A DNA stretch of 24,672 bases from Xanthobacteraceae bacterium (GCA_030039655.1 JASHVC010000644.1:1-24672); one strand, 5' to 3'; positions 7,805-16,151 are shown, counted from the stretch's first letter. Numbers and translations are program-made. The notes: generated by a model not told the origin, from the letters alone.

Positions 7805-8818
7805 TTACGACTTGATCTCTTTTCCCCACATGGCCTGGACATCATTCACGACACTGTCCGGCATCGGAACATAGTCGAGTTCCTCGGCCATCTTGCCGCC
7901 CTTGGTGTAAGCCCAGGCGAAAAACTTGAGCGCTTCTTTTGCGGCGGCGGGATCCTGCGGCTCCTTCGGGATGAGGATGAATGTCGCGGCCGTCATCGGC
8001 CAAGACGCTGCTCCCGGTTGATTGGCCAGGATCACGCCGTAACCAGGCACCGATTTCCAGTCCGCATTCGCGGCGGCGGCTTGGAAGGATGCGGCAGTAG
8101 GGGAGACAACCTTGCCGTCCTTGTTCTGCATCTTGGTATAGGTCAGCTTGTTCTGCAGCGCATACGCATACTCCACATAACCGATGGAGCCTTTGGTCTG
8201 GGCGACGTTGTTGGAGACCCCTTCATTGCCCTTCGCTCCGATGCCGACTGGCCATTCAACCGAAGTATTGGCGCCGACCTTCGACTTCCAATCCGGGCTG
8301 ACCTGCGACAAATAGTAGGCGAAGTTGAAGGTCGTCCCGGATCCGTCCGAACGATGCACCACGGCGATCGCCGACGATGGCAGCTTGGCGCTGGGATTAA
8401 GCGCTTTGATCGCCGGATCGTCCCAGGCCTTGATGTCGCCGAGGAAAATCTTGGCGAGGGTTACCCCATCGAGTTGCAGGTCACCGGCGGCGACCCCGTC
8501 AAGATTGACGACGGGAACGATGCCACCCATGACCATCGGGAACTGGACCAGGCCGTTCTTGGCGAGGTCATCGCCGCTCAACGGTGCGTCGGTCGCACCG
8601 AAGGTGACGGTTTTGGCCTCAATCTGCTTGATGCCGCCGCCCGAGCCGATCGATTGATAATTGAGTCCGACGCCGGTCTCTTTCTTATAAGCGTCCGCCC
8701 ATTTGGCGTAGATCGGATACGGGAAGGTGGCGCCGGCGCCGGAAATATCCATGGCGATCGCCGGAAGGAGCGTTGCGGCCAAGAAGCCGGCAACGGCAAC
8801 TGTACGTAAATGTTTCAC
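7805..8818 (-). CDS. pstS: Periplasmic phosphate-binding protein
   Basis: Periplasmic substrate-binding protein that delivers phosphate to PstCAB. The 337-residue product has a clear Sec signal peptide, [20 protein letters not shown], with likely cleavage after AIA (about residue 22). The mature protein starts with the phosphate-site segment [13 protein letters not shown]. Other binding-site stretches are [23 protein letters not shown] and [12 protein letters not shown]. Length is typical. It is the first pst gene after phoR, with a 232-base gap that contains a well-formed Pho box about 190 bases before the start. This points to phosphate-starvation induction by PhoB. Confidence 0.97.
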   Translation of the reverse strand: MKHLRTVAVAGFLAATLLPAIAMDISGAGATFPYPIYAKWADAYKKETGVGLNYQSIGSGGGIKQIEAKTVTFGATDAPLSGDDLAKNGLVQFPMVMGGIVPVVNLDGVAAGDLQLDGVTLAKIFLGDIKAWDDPAIKALNPSAKLPSSAIAVVHRSDGSGTTFNFAYYLSQVSPDWKSKVGANTSVEWPVGIGAKGNEGVSNNVAQTKGSIGYVEYAYALQNKLTYTKMQNKDGKVVSPTAASFQAAAANADWKSVPGYGVILANQPGAASWPMTAATFILIPKEPQDPAAAKEALKFFAWAYTKGGKMAEELDYVPMPDSVVNDVQAMWGKEIKS

Positions 8819-9004
8819 GGGTTTCTCTCCTGTGGTTTGGGCTGCAGGCGAGGTGCTGAAACCACGCCGGCTAGGTAACCCTGGTCGGGCGCTTTCTCTG
8901 TCTGACTTCTTCTGCTGTCCAACGTGCTGCGGTCGTGAAGTGATTCAGAGTCGACCCGCGGCGGCAGCATGCTTAGGGATGGCACGTCACGGTTCTATGA
9001 GCGC

Positions 9005-9024
9005 CAGATGACAATCAGATGACA
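9005..9024 (-). promoter_or_regulatory. Pho box (PhoB operator) for pstS
   Basis: On the minus strand the site reads TGTCATCTGATTGTCATCTG: two identical TGTCATCTG units spaced 11 bases apart, one helical turn. This matches the known Pho-box pattern of two CTGTCAT-like repeats with 11-base periodicity. It lies in the phoR-pstS gap, reads toward pstS, and is about 190 bases from its start codon, which implies a long leader. Confidence 0.85.
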
Positions 9025-9050
9025 AAACAAGATATTGAAATCGCTAATAT

Positions 9051-10322
9051 TTATTTGGCCAGGGCCGGTTCCACGGTGGGCAGGTAGATTGTAAAAGTAG
9101 CACCTGCCCCAGGGGTACTCTCGATCGACAGCCGGCCGCGATGACGGTTGAGGATGTGCTTGACCAGCGCCAAGCCGAGGCCGGTACCGCCCTGGTCGCG
9201 GCTTTCGCGTACGTTGACGCGATAGAACCGCTCGGTCAGTCGCGGCAGATGCTCCGGCGCGATGCCCGGCCCGTAATCCTGAACGCTGACTTGCACCGCG
9301 TGCTCGCCATCCTCAGCATACAGTGGCGCGAGTTTGATATCGACGCGCTTTCCTACAGCGCCGTATTTGATTGCATTCTCGACCAAGTTCTCAAACAGGC
9401 TTACCAGTTCGTCACGATCGCCCAGCACTGTCGGGTCGCCCCCGGCCTCGATGTTGATGGTGACATCGCGGTCGCGCGCCAGCGTCTGCAGGCCATCAGC
9501 CACTTGCCGGACGATCGGCACGAGATCGACCGGCGTATCGGGGCGGCGATGAGCGTTGAGTTCAACGCGTGACAACGACAGCAGGTCATCGATGAGTCGC
9601 GCCATTCGCGATGCCTGCTGTTGCATGATAGCCAGAAAGCGCTCGCGCGCTTTGGCATCGTCGCGGGCCGAACCTTGCAATGTCTCGATAAAACCGGACA
9701 GAGCGGCGAGCGGCGTGCGCAACTCGTGGCTGGCGTTGGCGACAAAGTCCGAACGCATCTCTTCGACGTGGCGGCGGGGCGTCATATCGCGAAACGTCAG
9801 CAGCACGAGATCCGGCTTGGTAGCGTCCGGCATACGCCTGACTGGGATCACGACAACCTGAAACCAACGGTCGACCGGCACGCGCTCGGAATACTCGATC
9901 CTCTGCTCTTCAGCGCGCAAGAAGGCACGGCTGACAGCCTCAATCAGCTCCGGCATGCGAAGCGCCAGCGAAACTGGCTCGCCTTGCCGCAGCGCCGGAG
10001 CTAGTGCGCGCGCCGGTTCGTTGAGCACCAGCACGCGCCAATCGCGGTCGAGCGCGATGACTGGATCGGGCAGCCCGCTCACAATGGCCTGGAGTGGATC
10101 GTTAGTGCGTTCGGAGACCGCAAGCGGCGGAGCGAAGCGTGCGCGCTTATCGCCGGCGCGCCTCACTACAAATGCAGCCGCAGCAACGATTGCAAAGCCG
10201 GCGAGCGCGTAGGCGACAGGGAGCGCGCCCGCGACGACGAAGCTGGCAAATACGATCGCCGCCGCGGCAACCACCGGCAGCACGCCACTCAAGCGCTCCG
10301 CGCGACCTTCATCGAGGCTCAT
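9051..10322 (-). CDS. phoR: PhoR phosphate-regulon sensor histidine kinase
   Basis: Inner-membrane histidine kinase that phosphorylates PhoB in low phosphate and is held off through PstSCAB-PhoU. The 423-residue product has two N-terminal membrane helices (about 13-33 and 36-54) with almost no periplasmic loop, as expected for PhoR. A PAS domain follows (about 75-180, from NDPLQAIVSGLPDPVIALDRD). The HisKA domain has His199 in ASHELRTPL. The ATPase domain has the N-box NLVENAIKYG, G1 DYGPGIA, F-box-like LTERFYRV and G2 GGTGLGLALVKHI. Upstream position in phoR-pstSCAB-phoU-phoB is standard for rhizobia. A degenerate Pho-box-like repeat lies about 40 bases before the start. An MprF-like gene ends 61 bases upstream on the same strand. 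Confidence 0.95.
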   Translation of the reverse strand: MSLDEGRAERLSGVLPVVAAAAIVFASFVVAGALPVAYALAGFAIVAAAAFVVRRAGDKRARFAPPLAVSERTNDPLQAIVSGLPDPVIALDRDWRVLVLNEPARALAPALRQGEPVSLALRMPELIEAVSRAFLRAEEQRIEYSERVPVDRWFQVVVIPVRRMPDATKPDLVLLTFRDMTPRRHVEEMRSDFVANASHELRTPLAALSGFIETLQGSARDDAKARERFLAIMQQQASRMARLIDDLLSLSRVELNAHRRPDTPVDLVPIVRQVADGLQTLARDRDVTINIEAGGDPTVLGDRDELVSLFENLVENAIKYGAVGKRVDIKLAPLYAEDGEHAVQVSVQDYGPGIAPEHLPRLTERFYRVNVRESRDQGGTGLGLALVKHILNRHRGRLSIESTPGAGATFTIYLPTVEPALAK

Positions 10323-10360
10323 CGGACCAGCTCATGCAGCAAGCTCCAAACTGCCCGAAG

Positions 10361-10377
10361 TTGACGCTTTCTTGACG
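10361..10377 (-). promoter_or_regulatory. Degenerate Pho-box-like direct repeat before phoR
   Basis: On the minus strand CGTCAA occurs twice (10377-10372 and 10366-10361), spaced exactly 11 bases apart, as CGTCAAGAAAGCGTCAA. The GTCA cores and the spacing match the Pho box at 9005-9024. It sits 38 bases before the phoR start, which would fit autoregulation, but the flanking bases diverge from consensus. Confidence 0.35.
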
Positions 10378-10383
10378 TCAGAA

Positions 10384-11427
10384 TCAGGACACGTCCGATT
10401 GCCGGCGAACATATTCGCTCGGTCCAGCAATCGGCGGGGACGCTACACGGGCGAGACGGCGGGCGCTACGTCCCAGCAGGGTCTCGCGAATACCGAGAAT
10501 GATTAGAGAGAGTACAAACGGAACGATGTAGTAGAGAAGGCGGAACAGCAACAGCCCCGCCAGCAAGTCCTCTTTGTTGAACTGGTAAAAGCCAACCAGC
10601 ATGGCGGCGTCAAAAACGCCGAGCCCTCCGGGAGCGTGACTGGCAAAGCCGAGCAGCGTAGCAGCGACGAAGATCACAGCCACCGTCACGAAATCGACAT
10701 TCAGCTCGTTAGGCAACAGCACGTACATGGCCGCCGAGCAGCAGGCGAGATCTATGATACCGATCACGATCTGCACGAGTGTCAACCCGCCGCCGGGCAA
10801 GTTCACTTGCCACTCATCGCGGCCAATCACGCGTGGCTTCACCCACACCCAACTCACATAAGCGGCGAGAACTCCCAGGAGCACGAGCGCGAACACGCGG
10901 TTGAGCCAGAGCGGCAGCTGATCGATAGCCCGCGCGGCTGCCGGCGCATACAGGATGCCGAGACCGAGCACCGTGACATTGCCCAACCAAAAAGTCAGGC
11001 CAGCCACGAAGCAGATTTTAGTCACCTCGATGACGCTGAGTCCCCAGCTCGAATAGATGCGGTAGCGCACGGCGCCGCCGGAAAACACACTGGCGCCGAT
11101 GTTGTGGCCAACCGCATAGCTGGTAAAGCCGCCCAGCGCCGCGACACGGTACGGCACGTCCGTGCGCCCGATCGTGCGCAGCGCGAACAGATCATAAAAT
11201 GTGAGCGTCAAGTAACCGCCCGCAACAAAGCAGCCGGCGACCACGAGGGTGCGCTCGCCGGTTGCCTTCAGCACGCGGATCAGCTCGCGTACATTGACGC
11301 CGTGCAGAAGGTGATAGAGCACGAACACCGCGACAATAAAGATGGTCAGGCTGAAGGCGAAGCCGATGCGGCTATACGGAATCGTGCGCTCGACGGCGGC
11401 CACGCTGCTGCGTTCTGGCGTCAGCAT
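10384..11427 (-). CDS. MprF/YbhN-type integral membrane protein (lysyl-PG flippase-like domain)
   Basis: Polytopic inner-membrane protein of 347 residues with about eight predicted helices, the first at about 22-42. It matches the N-terminal flippase domain of MprF (lysylphosphatidylglycerol synthase transmembrane family, UPF0104). The signature stretch YAVGHNIGASVFSGG then AVRYRIYSSWGLS (about 104-132) is clear, as is FASHAPGGLGVFDAAML near residue 265. The aminoacyl-transferase domain of full MprF is absent, as is usual for the stand-alone form. Such domains move modified phospholipids or related lipids across the membrane; the substrate here is unknown. It lies 61 bases upstream of phoR on the same strand, so the two may share a transcript. 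The start ATG at 11427 follows a GGAG-containing stretch. Confidence 0.82.
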   Translation of the reverse strand: MLTPERSSVAAVERTIPYSRIGFAFSLTIFIVAVFVLYHLLHGVNVRELIRVLKATGERTLVVAGCFVAGGYLTLTFYDLFALRTIGRTDVPYRVAALGGFTSYAVGHNIGASVFSGGAVRYRIYSSWGLSVIEVTKICFVAGLTFWLGNVTVLGLGILYAPAAARAIDQLPLWLNRVFALVLLGVLAAYVSWVWVKPRVIGRDEWQVNLPGGGLTLVQIVIGIIDLACCSAAMYVLLPNELNVDFVTVAVIFVAATLLGFASHAPGGLGVFDAAMLVGFYQFNKEDLLAGLLLFRLLYYIVPFVLSLIILGIRETLLGRSARRLARVASPPIAGPSEYVRRQSDVS

Positions 11428-11504
11428 TTCGCACTCCGGAGCCGCTCAATATGCATTGATCGACCGTCTCGATCCCCATCCCTCAACGCGATTTGCCCCC
11501 TAGC

Positions 11505-11521
11505 ACGTGTCCATTACGTGT
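11505..11521. other. 11-bp-spaced direct repeat ACGTGT in divergent gap
   Basis: The 257-base gap between the MprF-like gene (minus) and the hydrolase (plus) contains ACGTGT at 11505-11510 and again at 11516-11521, one helical turn apart. It could be a regulator site for either gene, but the units are short. I see no other structure in this gap. Confidence 0.2.
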
Positions 11522-11684
11522 GCGAGCGCGGCCGAAGGTCCCGTTTGCCGCATGAGCCCTTTCGCCCACCCTCCGTGTGCCAGTCGAGGCGGCGATCTGC
11601 TATCCTTGTGGACAGCCATAGCCGCGGCGATGAGCATCGCCCGGCATGATCACCTGAGAGCCATGCGGACTTAAGGAAAACAAC

Positions 11685-12734
11685 ATGACGGAGCATCCGG
11701 TTGCACGTCGTACGGTCATAAAGGGAGCGAGCCTTGGCATAGGCGCCGGCATCGCCTCGGGGATCACGCCGGCACACGCTGAGGCTCCCGCAGCAGCCGA
11801 AACTACGCCCGCTGGCATCAGTCCGGCTAATATATGGAGCCGCGAATATTGGGCTCATAAGGGCGACGTGAAGCTCTATCTCTTTCGCAAGCGGGCCGGC
11901 GCCCCCGCTGCGGGAGAGCCTCCACGGCCGGTCCTGTTCTTGGTCCATGGCTCTTCGAACTCGTCGCGCTCCAGCTACGACCTCACTCTGCCAGGGAAGG
12001 GTGAATATTCACTGATGAACGTATTTGCCGGCTATGGCTACGACGTGTGGACCATGGACCACGACGGCTACGGCTATTCGGGCAGCTCCGGCAACAACTC
12101 CGACATTGCCAGTGGTGTCGAGGACCTGAAGGCGGCCATTCCGCTCGTCACGCAGGAGACGCAACAACAGAAAATTCACTTCTTCGGCACGTCATCCGGC
12201 AGCATCCGCGCCGCCGCATACGCGCAGGCACAGCCCGAGCGGGTCGACCGGCTCGTTCTTTCGGCCTTCACCTACAAGGGCAACGGCGCGGAGGAGATCC
12301 AGCGCCGGCAGAAAAACATCGCCGAACTGCGCGCCAATCCGCGGCGCAAACGCGACGCCGCCATGATCCGCTCGATCTTCACCCGCGACGGCCACCCTGA
12401 ATATTACGACTCGGCGGTGGCGGAGGCGATCATCGCCATGGAGAAACCGTTCGGCGATACGATTCCGAGCGGCAGCTATCTCGACATGGCGGCGAACCTG
12501 CCGCTCGTCGACCCGAAGAAGGTGCTCTCACCGGTGCTGATGATGCGCGGCGAATGGGATGGTAACTCGACCACCGACGATCTGCTCGACTTCTTCCGCC
12601 AGCTGCCGAACGGCGACCGCCAATTCATCATTTTGTCCCACGTCGCGCACAGCGCGGTCTACAGCAAGAATCGGCAGCTTCTTTGGTACGCGATGAAGAA
12701 TTTTTTGGCAGCACCGGCACCCGTCGCGAGTTGA
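11685..12734 (+). CDS. Tat-exported alpha/beta hydrolase, substrate unknown
   Basis: The 349-residue product begins with a twin-arginine signal: ARRTVIKGASLGIGAGI with cleavage likely after AHA near residue 33, so export of a folded protein to the periplasm is expected. The mature part is an alpha/beta-hydrolase: LFLVHGSSNSSRSSYD (oxyanion region, about 86-101), nucleophile elbow FGTSSGSIRAAA (GxSxG, about 167-178), a probable acid Asp in MRGEWDGNSTTDDL and catalytic His in LSHVAHSAVY near 324. The sequence does not tell me the substrate; esterase or lactonase activity is possible. AAGGA lies at good spacing before the ATG at 11685. The gene is convergent with the dehalogenase gene, with stops only 16 bases apart and no visible terminator. 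Confidence 0.83.
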   Translation: MTEHPVARRTVIKGASLGIGAGIASGITPAHAEAPAAAETTPAGISPANIWSREYWAHKGDVKLYLFRKRAGAPAAGEPPRPVLFLVHGSSNSSRSSYDLTLPGKGEYSLMNVFAGYGYDVWTMDHDGYGYSGSSGNNSDIASGVEDLKAAIPLVTQETQQQKIHFFGTSSGSIRAAAYAQAQPERVDRLVLSAFTYKGNGAEEIQRRQKNIAELRANPRRKRDAAMIRSIFTRDGHPEYYDSAVAEAIIAMEKPFGDTIPSGSYLDMAANLPLVDPKKVLSPVLMMRGEWDGNSTTDDLLDFFRQLPNGDRQFIILSHVAHSAVYSKNRQLLWYAMKNFLAAPAPVAS

Positions 12735-12750
12735 CCGAGTCATTTGCGGG

Positions 12751-13653
12751 CTAATGTAATTCCCCTTTTACAAAAAACTCCCGCAGCTCCTTGTAGGTTT
12801 CCTCCGGCGCTTCTTCCGACAGATAGTGCCCACAGGGCAGCGCCTTGGCGCCGCGGATGTCGCTGGCGTAGCGCTTCCAGATTTCGCCTGCACCCGGAAT
12901 TGAATTGCGGCCGACACCGCCGGTCGCACCCCACAACAGCAGCACCGGGCAATCGATTTTGCGGCCCGCATCGAAATCTTTCGTGTCCATGTCGAAATCG
13001 ATGCCCGCACAGGCGCGATAATCTTCGCACATGGCGTGGACCGTCGCCGGATTGCGCATGTAGCGCTTGTACTCGGCGAGCGCCTTCGGATCGAAGAAGC
13101 TCAGCCCTTGCTTGGTCTTGGCGAGCTTCTTCTCGATGAAATAGTCAGGATCGGCGCTCATCAAATGCTCGGGGAAATCGTAGGGCTGGATCATGAAGAA
13201 CCAGTGCCACGAGAATGTCGCCCAGTTTTTGTTGGGATGATTGAAAACGTGATGCTGCGGCACGATGTCGAGGATGGCCGCCCGCGCCACCTTTTGCGGA
13301 TGATCGAGGCACATGCGATGCAGCACGCGCGCGCCGCGGTCGTGACCGGCTGCGTAGAAGAGTTCGTGGCCGAGCGCGGCCATGACCTCGATCTGATCCT
13401 GCGCCATCACGCGGAATGAATAGTTCACATGCTTGTCGCCGCCGGGCGGCTTCTCGGAATCGCCGTAGCCGCGCAGATCGGTGGCGACGACGGTGAACTC
13501 CTCGGCGAGCCGTGGCGCGATCTTGAGCCACGACAAATGGCTAAAGGGGTTCCCGTGCATGAGCAGGAGCGGCGGCCCCTTGCCGCCGTACACCGTGACG
13601 ATGCGCGCGCCACTAGTCTTGATTTCCGTGCGCGTGAAGCCCTCGAAAAACAT
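12751..13653 (-). CDS. Haloacetate/fluoroacetate dehalogenase-family hydrolase
   Basis: Alpha/beta hydrolase of 300 residues in the haloacetate dehalogenase family, which removes halide from haloacetates through an aspartyl-ester intermediate. It carries the full residue set known from the Rhodopseudomonas fluoroacetate dehalogenase: nucleophile Asp105 with Arg106 and Arg109 in GHDRGARV, acid Asp129 in ILDIVP, halide-pocket His150-Trp151 in SWHWFF, Tyr212 in EDYRA and base His276 in CGHYLSEEAPEE. Spacing is nearly identical to that enzyme. The oxyanion segment LMHGNPFSHLSW (31-42) is also typical. The start is ATG 13653, with GGGAGG four bases before it; the open frame continues about 70 residues upstream without family character. 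Cytoplasmic. It is divergent from the CMD-family gene, with a shared 203-base control region. Confidence 0.88.
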   Translation of the reverse strand: MFFEGFTRTEIKTSGARIVTVYGGKGPPLLLMHGNPFSHLSWLKIAPRLAEEFTVVATDLRGYGDSEKPPGGDKHVNYSFRVMAQDQIEVMAALGHELFYAAGHDRGARVLHRMCLDHPQKVARAAILDIVPQHHVFNHPNKNWATFSWHWFFMIQPYDFPEHLMSADPDYFIEKKLAKTKQGLSFFDPKALAEYKRYMRNPATVHAMCEDYRACAGIDFDMDTKDFDAGRKIDCPVLLLWGATGGVGRNSIPGAGEIWKRYASDIRGAKALPCGHYLSEEAPEETYKELREFFVKGELH

Positions 13654-13856
13654 GCAACCTCCCGATAGCCCATTGACGGCGCATCCAGCGCGCGTCCGAA
13701 ATCCATAATCACGATCCGGCGAAATATTGTCGAGTAGCTTCACACACCGCGCCTCCGGTATGGCGACTACGAACTCGAGCCCCGCCCACGCGTTCGGAAT
13801 GACGAGCGAAATCTCGCGCGCTAAGCTACCGCGGTGAAACCTGGAGATGTTCGCAC
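13654..13856. other. Divergent control region, dehalogenase/CMD genes
   Basis: Shared upstream region of two divergent genes. It stays open in the dehalogenase frame but shows no family similarity there. I found no convincing operator or core promoter. The GGGAGG for the dehalogenase gene is at its left edge, and a GGAG about 11 bases before ATG 13857 may serve the CMD gene. Confidence 0.4.
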
Positions 13857-14444
13857 ATGCCAATGCCTTCCGATATCGACCCGCAATCTGGCTTTCGCCT
13901 GCCGCTGCCCAAGCGCGAGGACTTGGACGAGGACGGCAAGCGCGCCTTCGACCGCGCCAGTACGCCAGGAAAGACTATCGTCGGCTTGCGCGGGCCTTCC
14001 GGCATTCACCTGTACAGCCCGAAGACGGTCGACGCACATAATGTGATGAATCAATACCTGCGCTTTCAGGTTTTCGATGCGAAGACGCGCGAGATCGCGA
14101 TCCTCACCGTGGCCCGCGAGATGGACAGCCAATTCGAATGGGCGGCGCACGAACCGGAAGCCCTGAAAGAGGGTGTGTCGCAGCACATCATCGACGTCAT
14201 CAAGTACCGCAAGAGCACCCAGGGCATCGACGAGACCTACGCGGCAATCATCGAACTCGGCCGGCAAATCTTTCGCGACCACAAGGTGACGTCGGCGGCC
14301 TTTGCGCGCGTGAAGACCTTGCTGCCGCCCAACAAGCTCGTGGAGCTTGTCCTGCTCATGGGCAATTACGCGGCCACCGCGGCACTATTGTGCGCCTTCG
14401 ACATGCAGGTACCGGAAGGGAAACCACTGCTGCCGGTGCCGTGA
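13857..14444 (+). CDS. Carboxymuconolactone decarboxylase-like (AhpD-fold) protein
   Basis: The 195-residue product resembles the CMD/AhpD-fold proteins common near aromatic and halo-organic catabolic genes. The all-helical core is seen from FDAKTREIAILTVAREMDSQ (about 74-93) through FEWAAHEPEALKEGVS and a second helical half ending ELVLLMGNYAATAALLCAF. The family general-acid position is plausibly in EWAAHEPEA (Glu and His). The CxxC redox pair of AhpD is absent; the only Cys is near the C-terminus, so peroxidase-type activity is unlikely. Starts at 13857 and 13863 (Met3) are both possible. It faces the UbiD-family gene tail to tail. Whether it decarboxylates or has another ring-chemistry role cannot be read from sequence. 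Confidence 0.8.
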   Translation: MPMPSDIDPQSGFRLPLPKREDLDEDGKRAFDRASTPGKTIVGLRGPSGIHLYSPKTVDAHNVMNQYLRFQVFDAKTREIAILTVAREMDSQFEWAAHEPEALKEGVSQHIIDVIKYRKSTQGIDETYAAIIELGRQIFRDHKVTSAAFARVKTLLPPNKLVELVLLMGNYAATAALLCAFDMQVPEGKPLLPVP

Positions 14445-14460
14445 CACGGTCTCATTCCGC

Positions 14461-14535
14461 TCGTCCCCCGCGAAGCTTGTCCCGCGAAGGCGGGGAGCGG
14501 GGACCAGAACTGGATTCCCGCTGCCGCGGGACTGA
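14461..14535. repeat. REP-like GC-rich palindromic element between CMD and UbiD-family genes
   Basis: Nested inverted repeats of the CCCGCGAAGGCGGGGAGCGGG type, with a second arm pair GATTCCCGC/GCGGGA, fill the convergent gap. It is typical of dispersed intergenic repeats in this order, and its core GGGAGCGGGGACC recurs inverted at 3415-3440. It may act as the shared 3' end structure for the two genes, as no T-rich terminator is seen. Confidence 0.55.
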
Positions 14536-14541
14536 GCGGCC

Positions 14542-16065
14542 TTACGGTTTCTTCCCGTCCAACCCCAACTCGCTCCATCGCGCCTTAACGGCGTCAATGT
14601 CACGCTGCTCAGGCCATACCGTCGGCGGGAAGCGCGCACCGCCGAGATCGGGATCGGGGTCGTAGTCGAGATTGACGGTGGCATCGATCAAGACACGATT
14701 CCATTTACCAGTGCCAAATTGCGCGACGTTGCGGTCGCGCCGGCGGGTCGATGGATCGAGGCCAGCGCCGAACGTGGCCGGCATGATGACGATATCGTTC
14801 TCGCCGGCGTTGACCCGGTGCGCAACGGCCCAATCGACGGCTGCGTAGTCATGAATGTCGATATCGTCGTCGACCACGGTGACGTGCTTATAGCGCACGT
14901 GCGCAGCCGAGCTTCCCCATAGCGCGTTGGCGACCTGCTTCGCCTGCCCGCGATAGCTCTGCTTGATCTGCACCAAGACGTTTATGCCGGTCTGCACCGG
15001 AGGGCACCATACGTCGGTGACGCCGGGCACCCCGGCGCGGTCGAGTACGTTCCAGGCGGTCGCGGCGCGCATGATCGATGAACACGTGCCGTTCTCCGAA
15101 TAGCTGCCGGGCATAGAGCCCTCGATAGTACCGCGCAGGATCGGGTCCGTGCGGTGCGTGATGCAGGTCACGCGGATCGTCGGCTTCGGCGAGCGGTCAC
15201 CCGCCACGTAGCCAGTGAATTCGGCGAACGGCCCCTCCATCGTATAGGTGTCGGGCTCGAGGCCCAGATAGCCTTCAATGACGATTTCTGATGTTGCCGG
15301 CACGTGCAGGTCGACCGTCTCGCATTTGACCAGATCGACCGGAGCGCCGCGGATGGCGCCCATGACGTCGTATTCGCAGAGTCCTTTCGGCACCGGCGCC
15401 CCACCCACGAAGCCCAGCGATGGCTCCCAGCCGATGGCGACCGCGATCGGCATTTCCTTGTGTCCGGCCTGCTGCCACGCGGTCACGTGATGGCCGATGT
15501 GCTGCGCGCGCCACATCAGAATCGGAATCTTGTCCCTTGCCGCCACCATGCCGCGATAGATGCCGACATTCATCACGCCCGTGTCGGGATCCTTCGTCAC
15601 CACGCCGCCGTAAGTGAGAATGTAGCGGCCGCCATCGATGCGGTTCCATTGCGGCACGGGAAACTCGTAGAGATCGACATCTTTGCCCTTGACGACGTTC
15701 TCCTTCACCGGACCGGTCTTGACGACTTTCGGCGCGATCGTTTCGTTCAGAATCGTACGGCCGAGTCTCACTAGCTCGCGCGAATGCGCGTCGGGCGGAA
15801 GTCCAAGCATCATGGCGACGCGCCGCGGACTCGAAAGCCCGCCGGTGAAGACCTGATGGCAGCGGCTGTTCTTGCCGTAATCGCGAATGTTGTTGAACAG
15901 CAGCGCCGGCCCGGTGCCGGGACCTTGCGCTAGGCGCGCGATGGTGCCGAGTTCGACGTTCCAGTCGACCTCCGCCTCGATGTGGTGAAGTTCACCCGCG
16001 ATGTCGAGCGCTTTCATCCAGCCGCGCATGTCACCAAACGCGACGGGCTTTCGTTTCGTAGTCAT
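14542..16065 (-). CDS. UbiD-family prenylated-FMN decarboxylase
   Basis: The 507-residue product is a full-length member of the UbiD/Fdc1 family, cytoplasmic enzymes that (de)carboxylate aromatic or alpha,beta-unsaturated acids using prenylated FMN. By alignment to fungal Fdc1 the key residues are present: metal/cofactor ligands Asn166 in MNVGIYRG, His189 in AQHIGHH and Glu231 in CEYDVMGA, Arg171, and the catalytic pair Glu277 and Glu282 in MEGPFAEFTGY. The start is ATG 16065 (MTTKRKPVAFGDMRGWM); 65 further open residues upstream do not fit. UbiX, the enzyme that makes the cofactor, is not in this window. Whether it acts in ubiquinone synthesis or in catabolism is open, but the accessory neighbourhood of hydrolase, dehalogenase and CMD genes favours catabolism. 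Confidence 0.88.
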   Translation of the reverse strand: MTTKRKPVAFGDMRGWMKALDIAGELHHIEAEVDWNVELGTIARLAQGPGTGPALLFNNIRDYGKNSRCHQVFTGGLSSPRRVAMMLGLPPDAHSRELVRLGRTILNETIAPKVVKTGPVKENVVKGKDVDLYEFPVPQWNRIDGGRYILTYGGVVTKDPDTGVMNVGIYRGMVAARDKIPILMWRAQHIGHHVTAWQQAGHKEMPIAVAIGWEPSLGFVGGAPVPKGLCEYDVMGAIRGAPVDLVKCETVDLHVPATSEIVIEGYLGLEPDTYTMEGPFAEFTGYVAGDRSPKPTIRVTCITHRTDPILRGTIEGSMPGSYSENGTCSSIMRAATAWNVLDRAGVPGVTDVWCPPVQTGINVLVQIKQSYRGQAKQVANALWGSSAAHVRYKHVTVVDDDIDIHDYAAVDWAVAHRVNAGENDIVIMPATFGAGLDPSTRRRDRNVAQFGTGKWNRVLIDATVNLDYDPDPDLGGARFPPTVWPEQRDIDAVKARWSELGLDGKKP

Positions 16066-16151
16066 GGACGAGGCCAATGGAAGATGAGACCTGTGCGGTT
16101 CTGCGCCGCCAGTCCTTGCCGTGTCAACTTTTGCTTGGCCGGGGCAGACAC

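Noticed and set aside
10636..11649. Long plus-strand open frame of 337 residues
   Set aside because: Antisense to the MprF-like gene; the translation is His/Gln/Arg-rich with no membrane or family character, as expected for the opposite strand of a GC-rich gene.
14461..14535. Possible CRISPR-like repeat
   Set aside because: The repeated arms are nested palindromes without regularly spaced unique spacers; this is a REP-like element.
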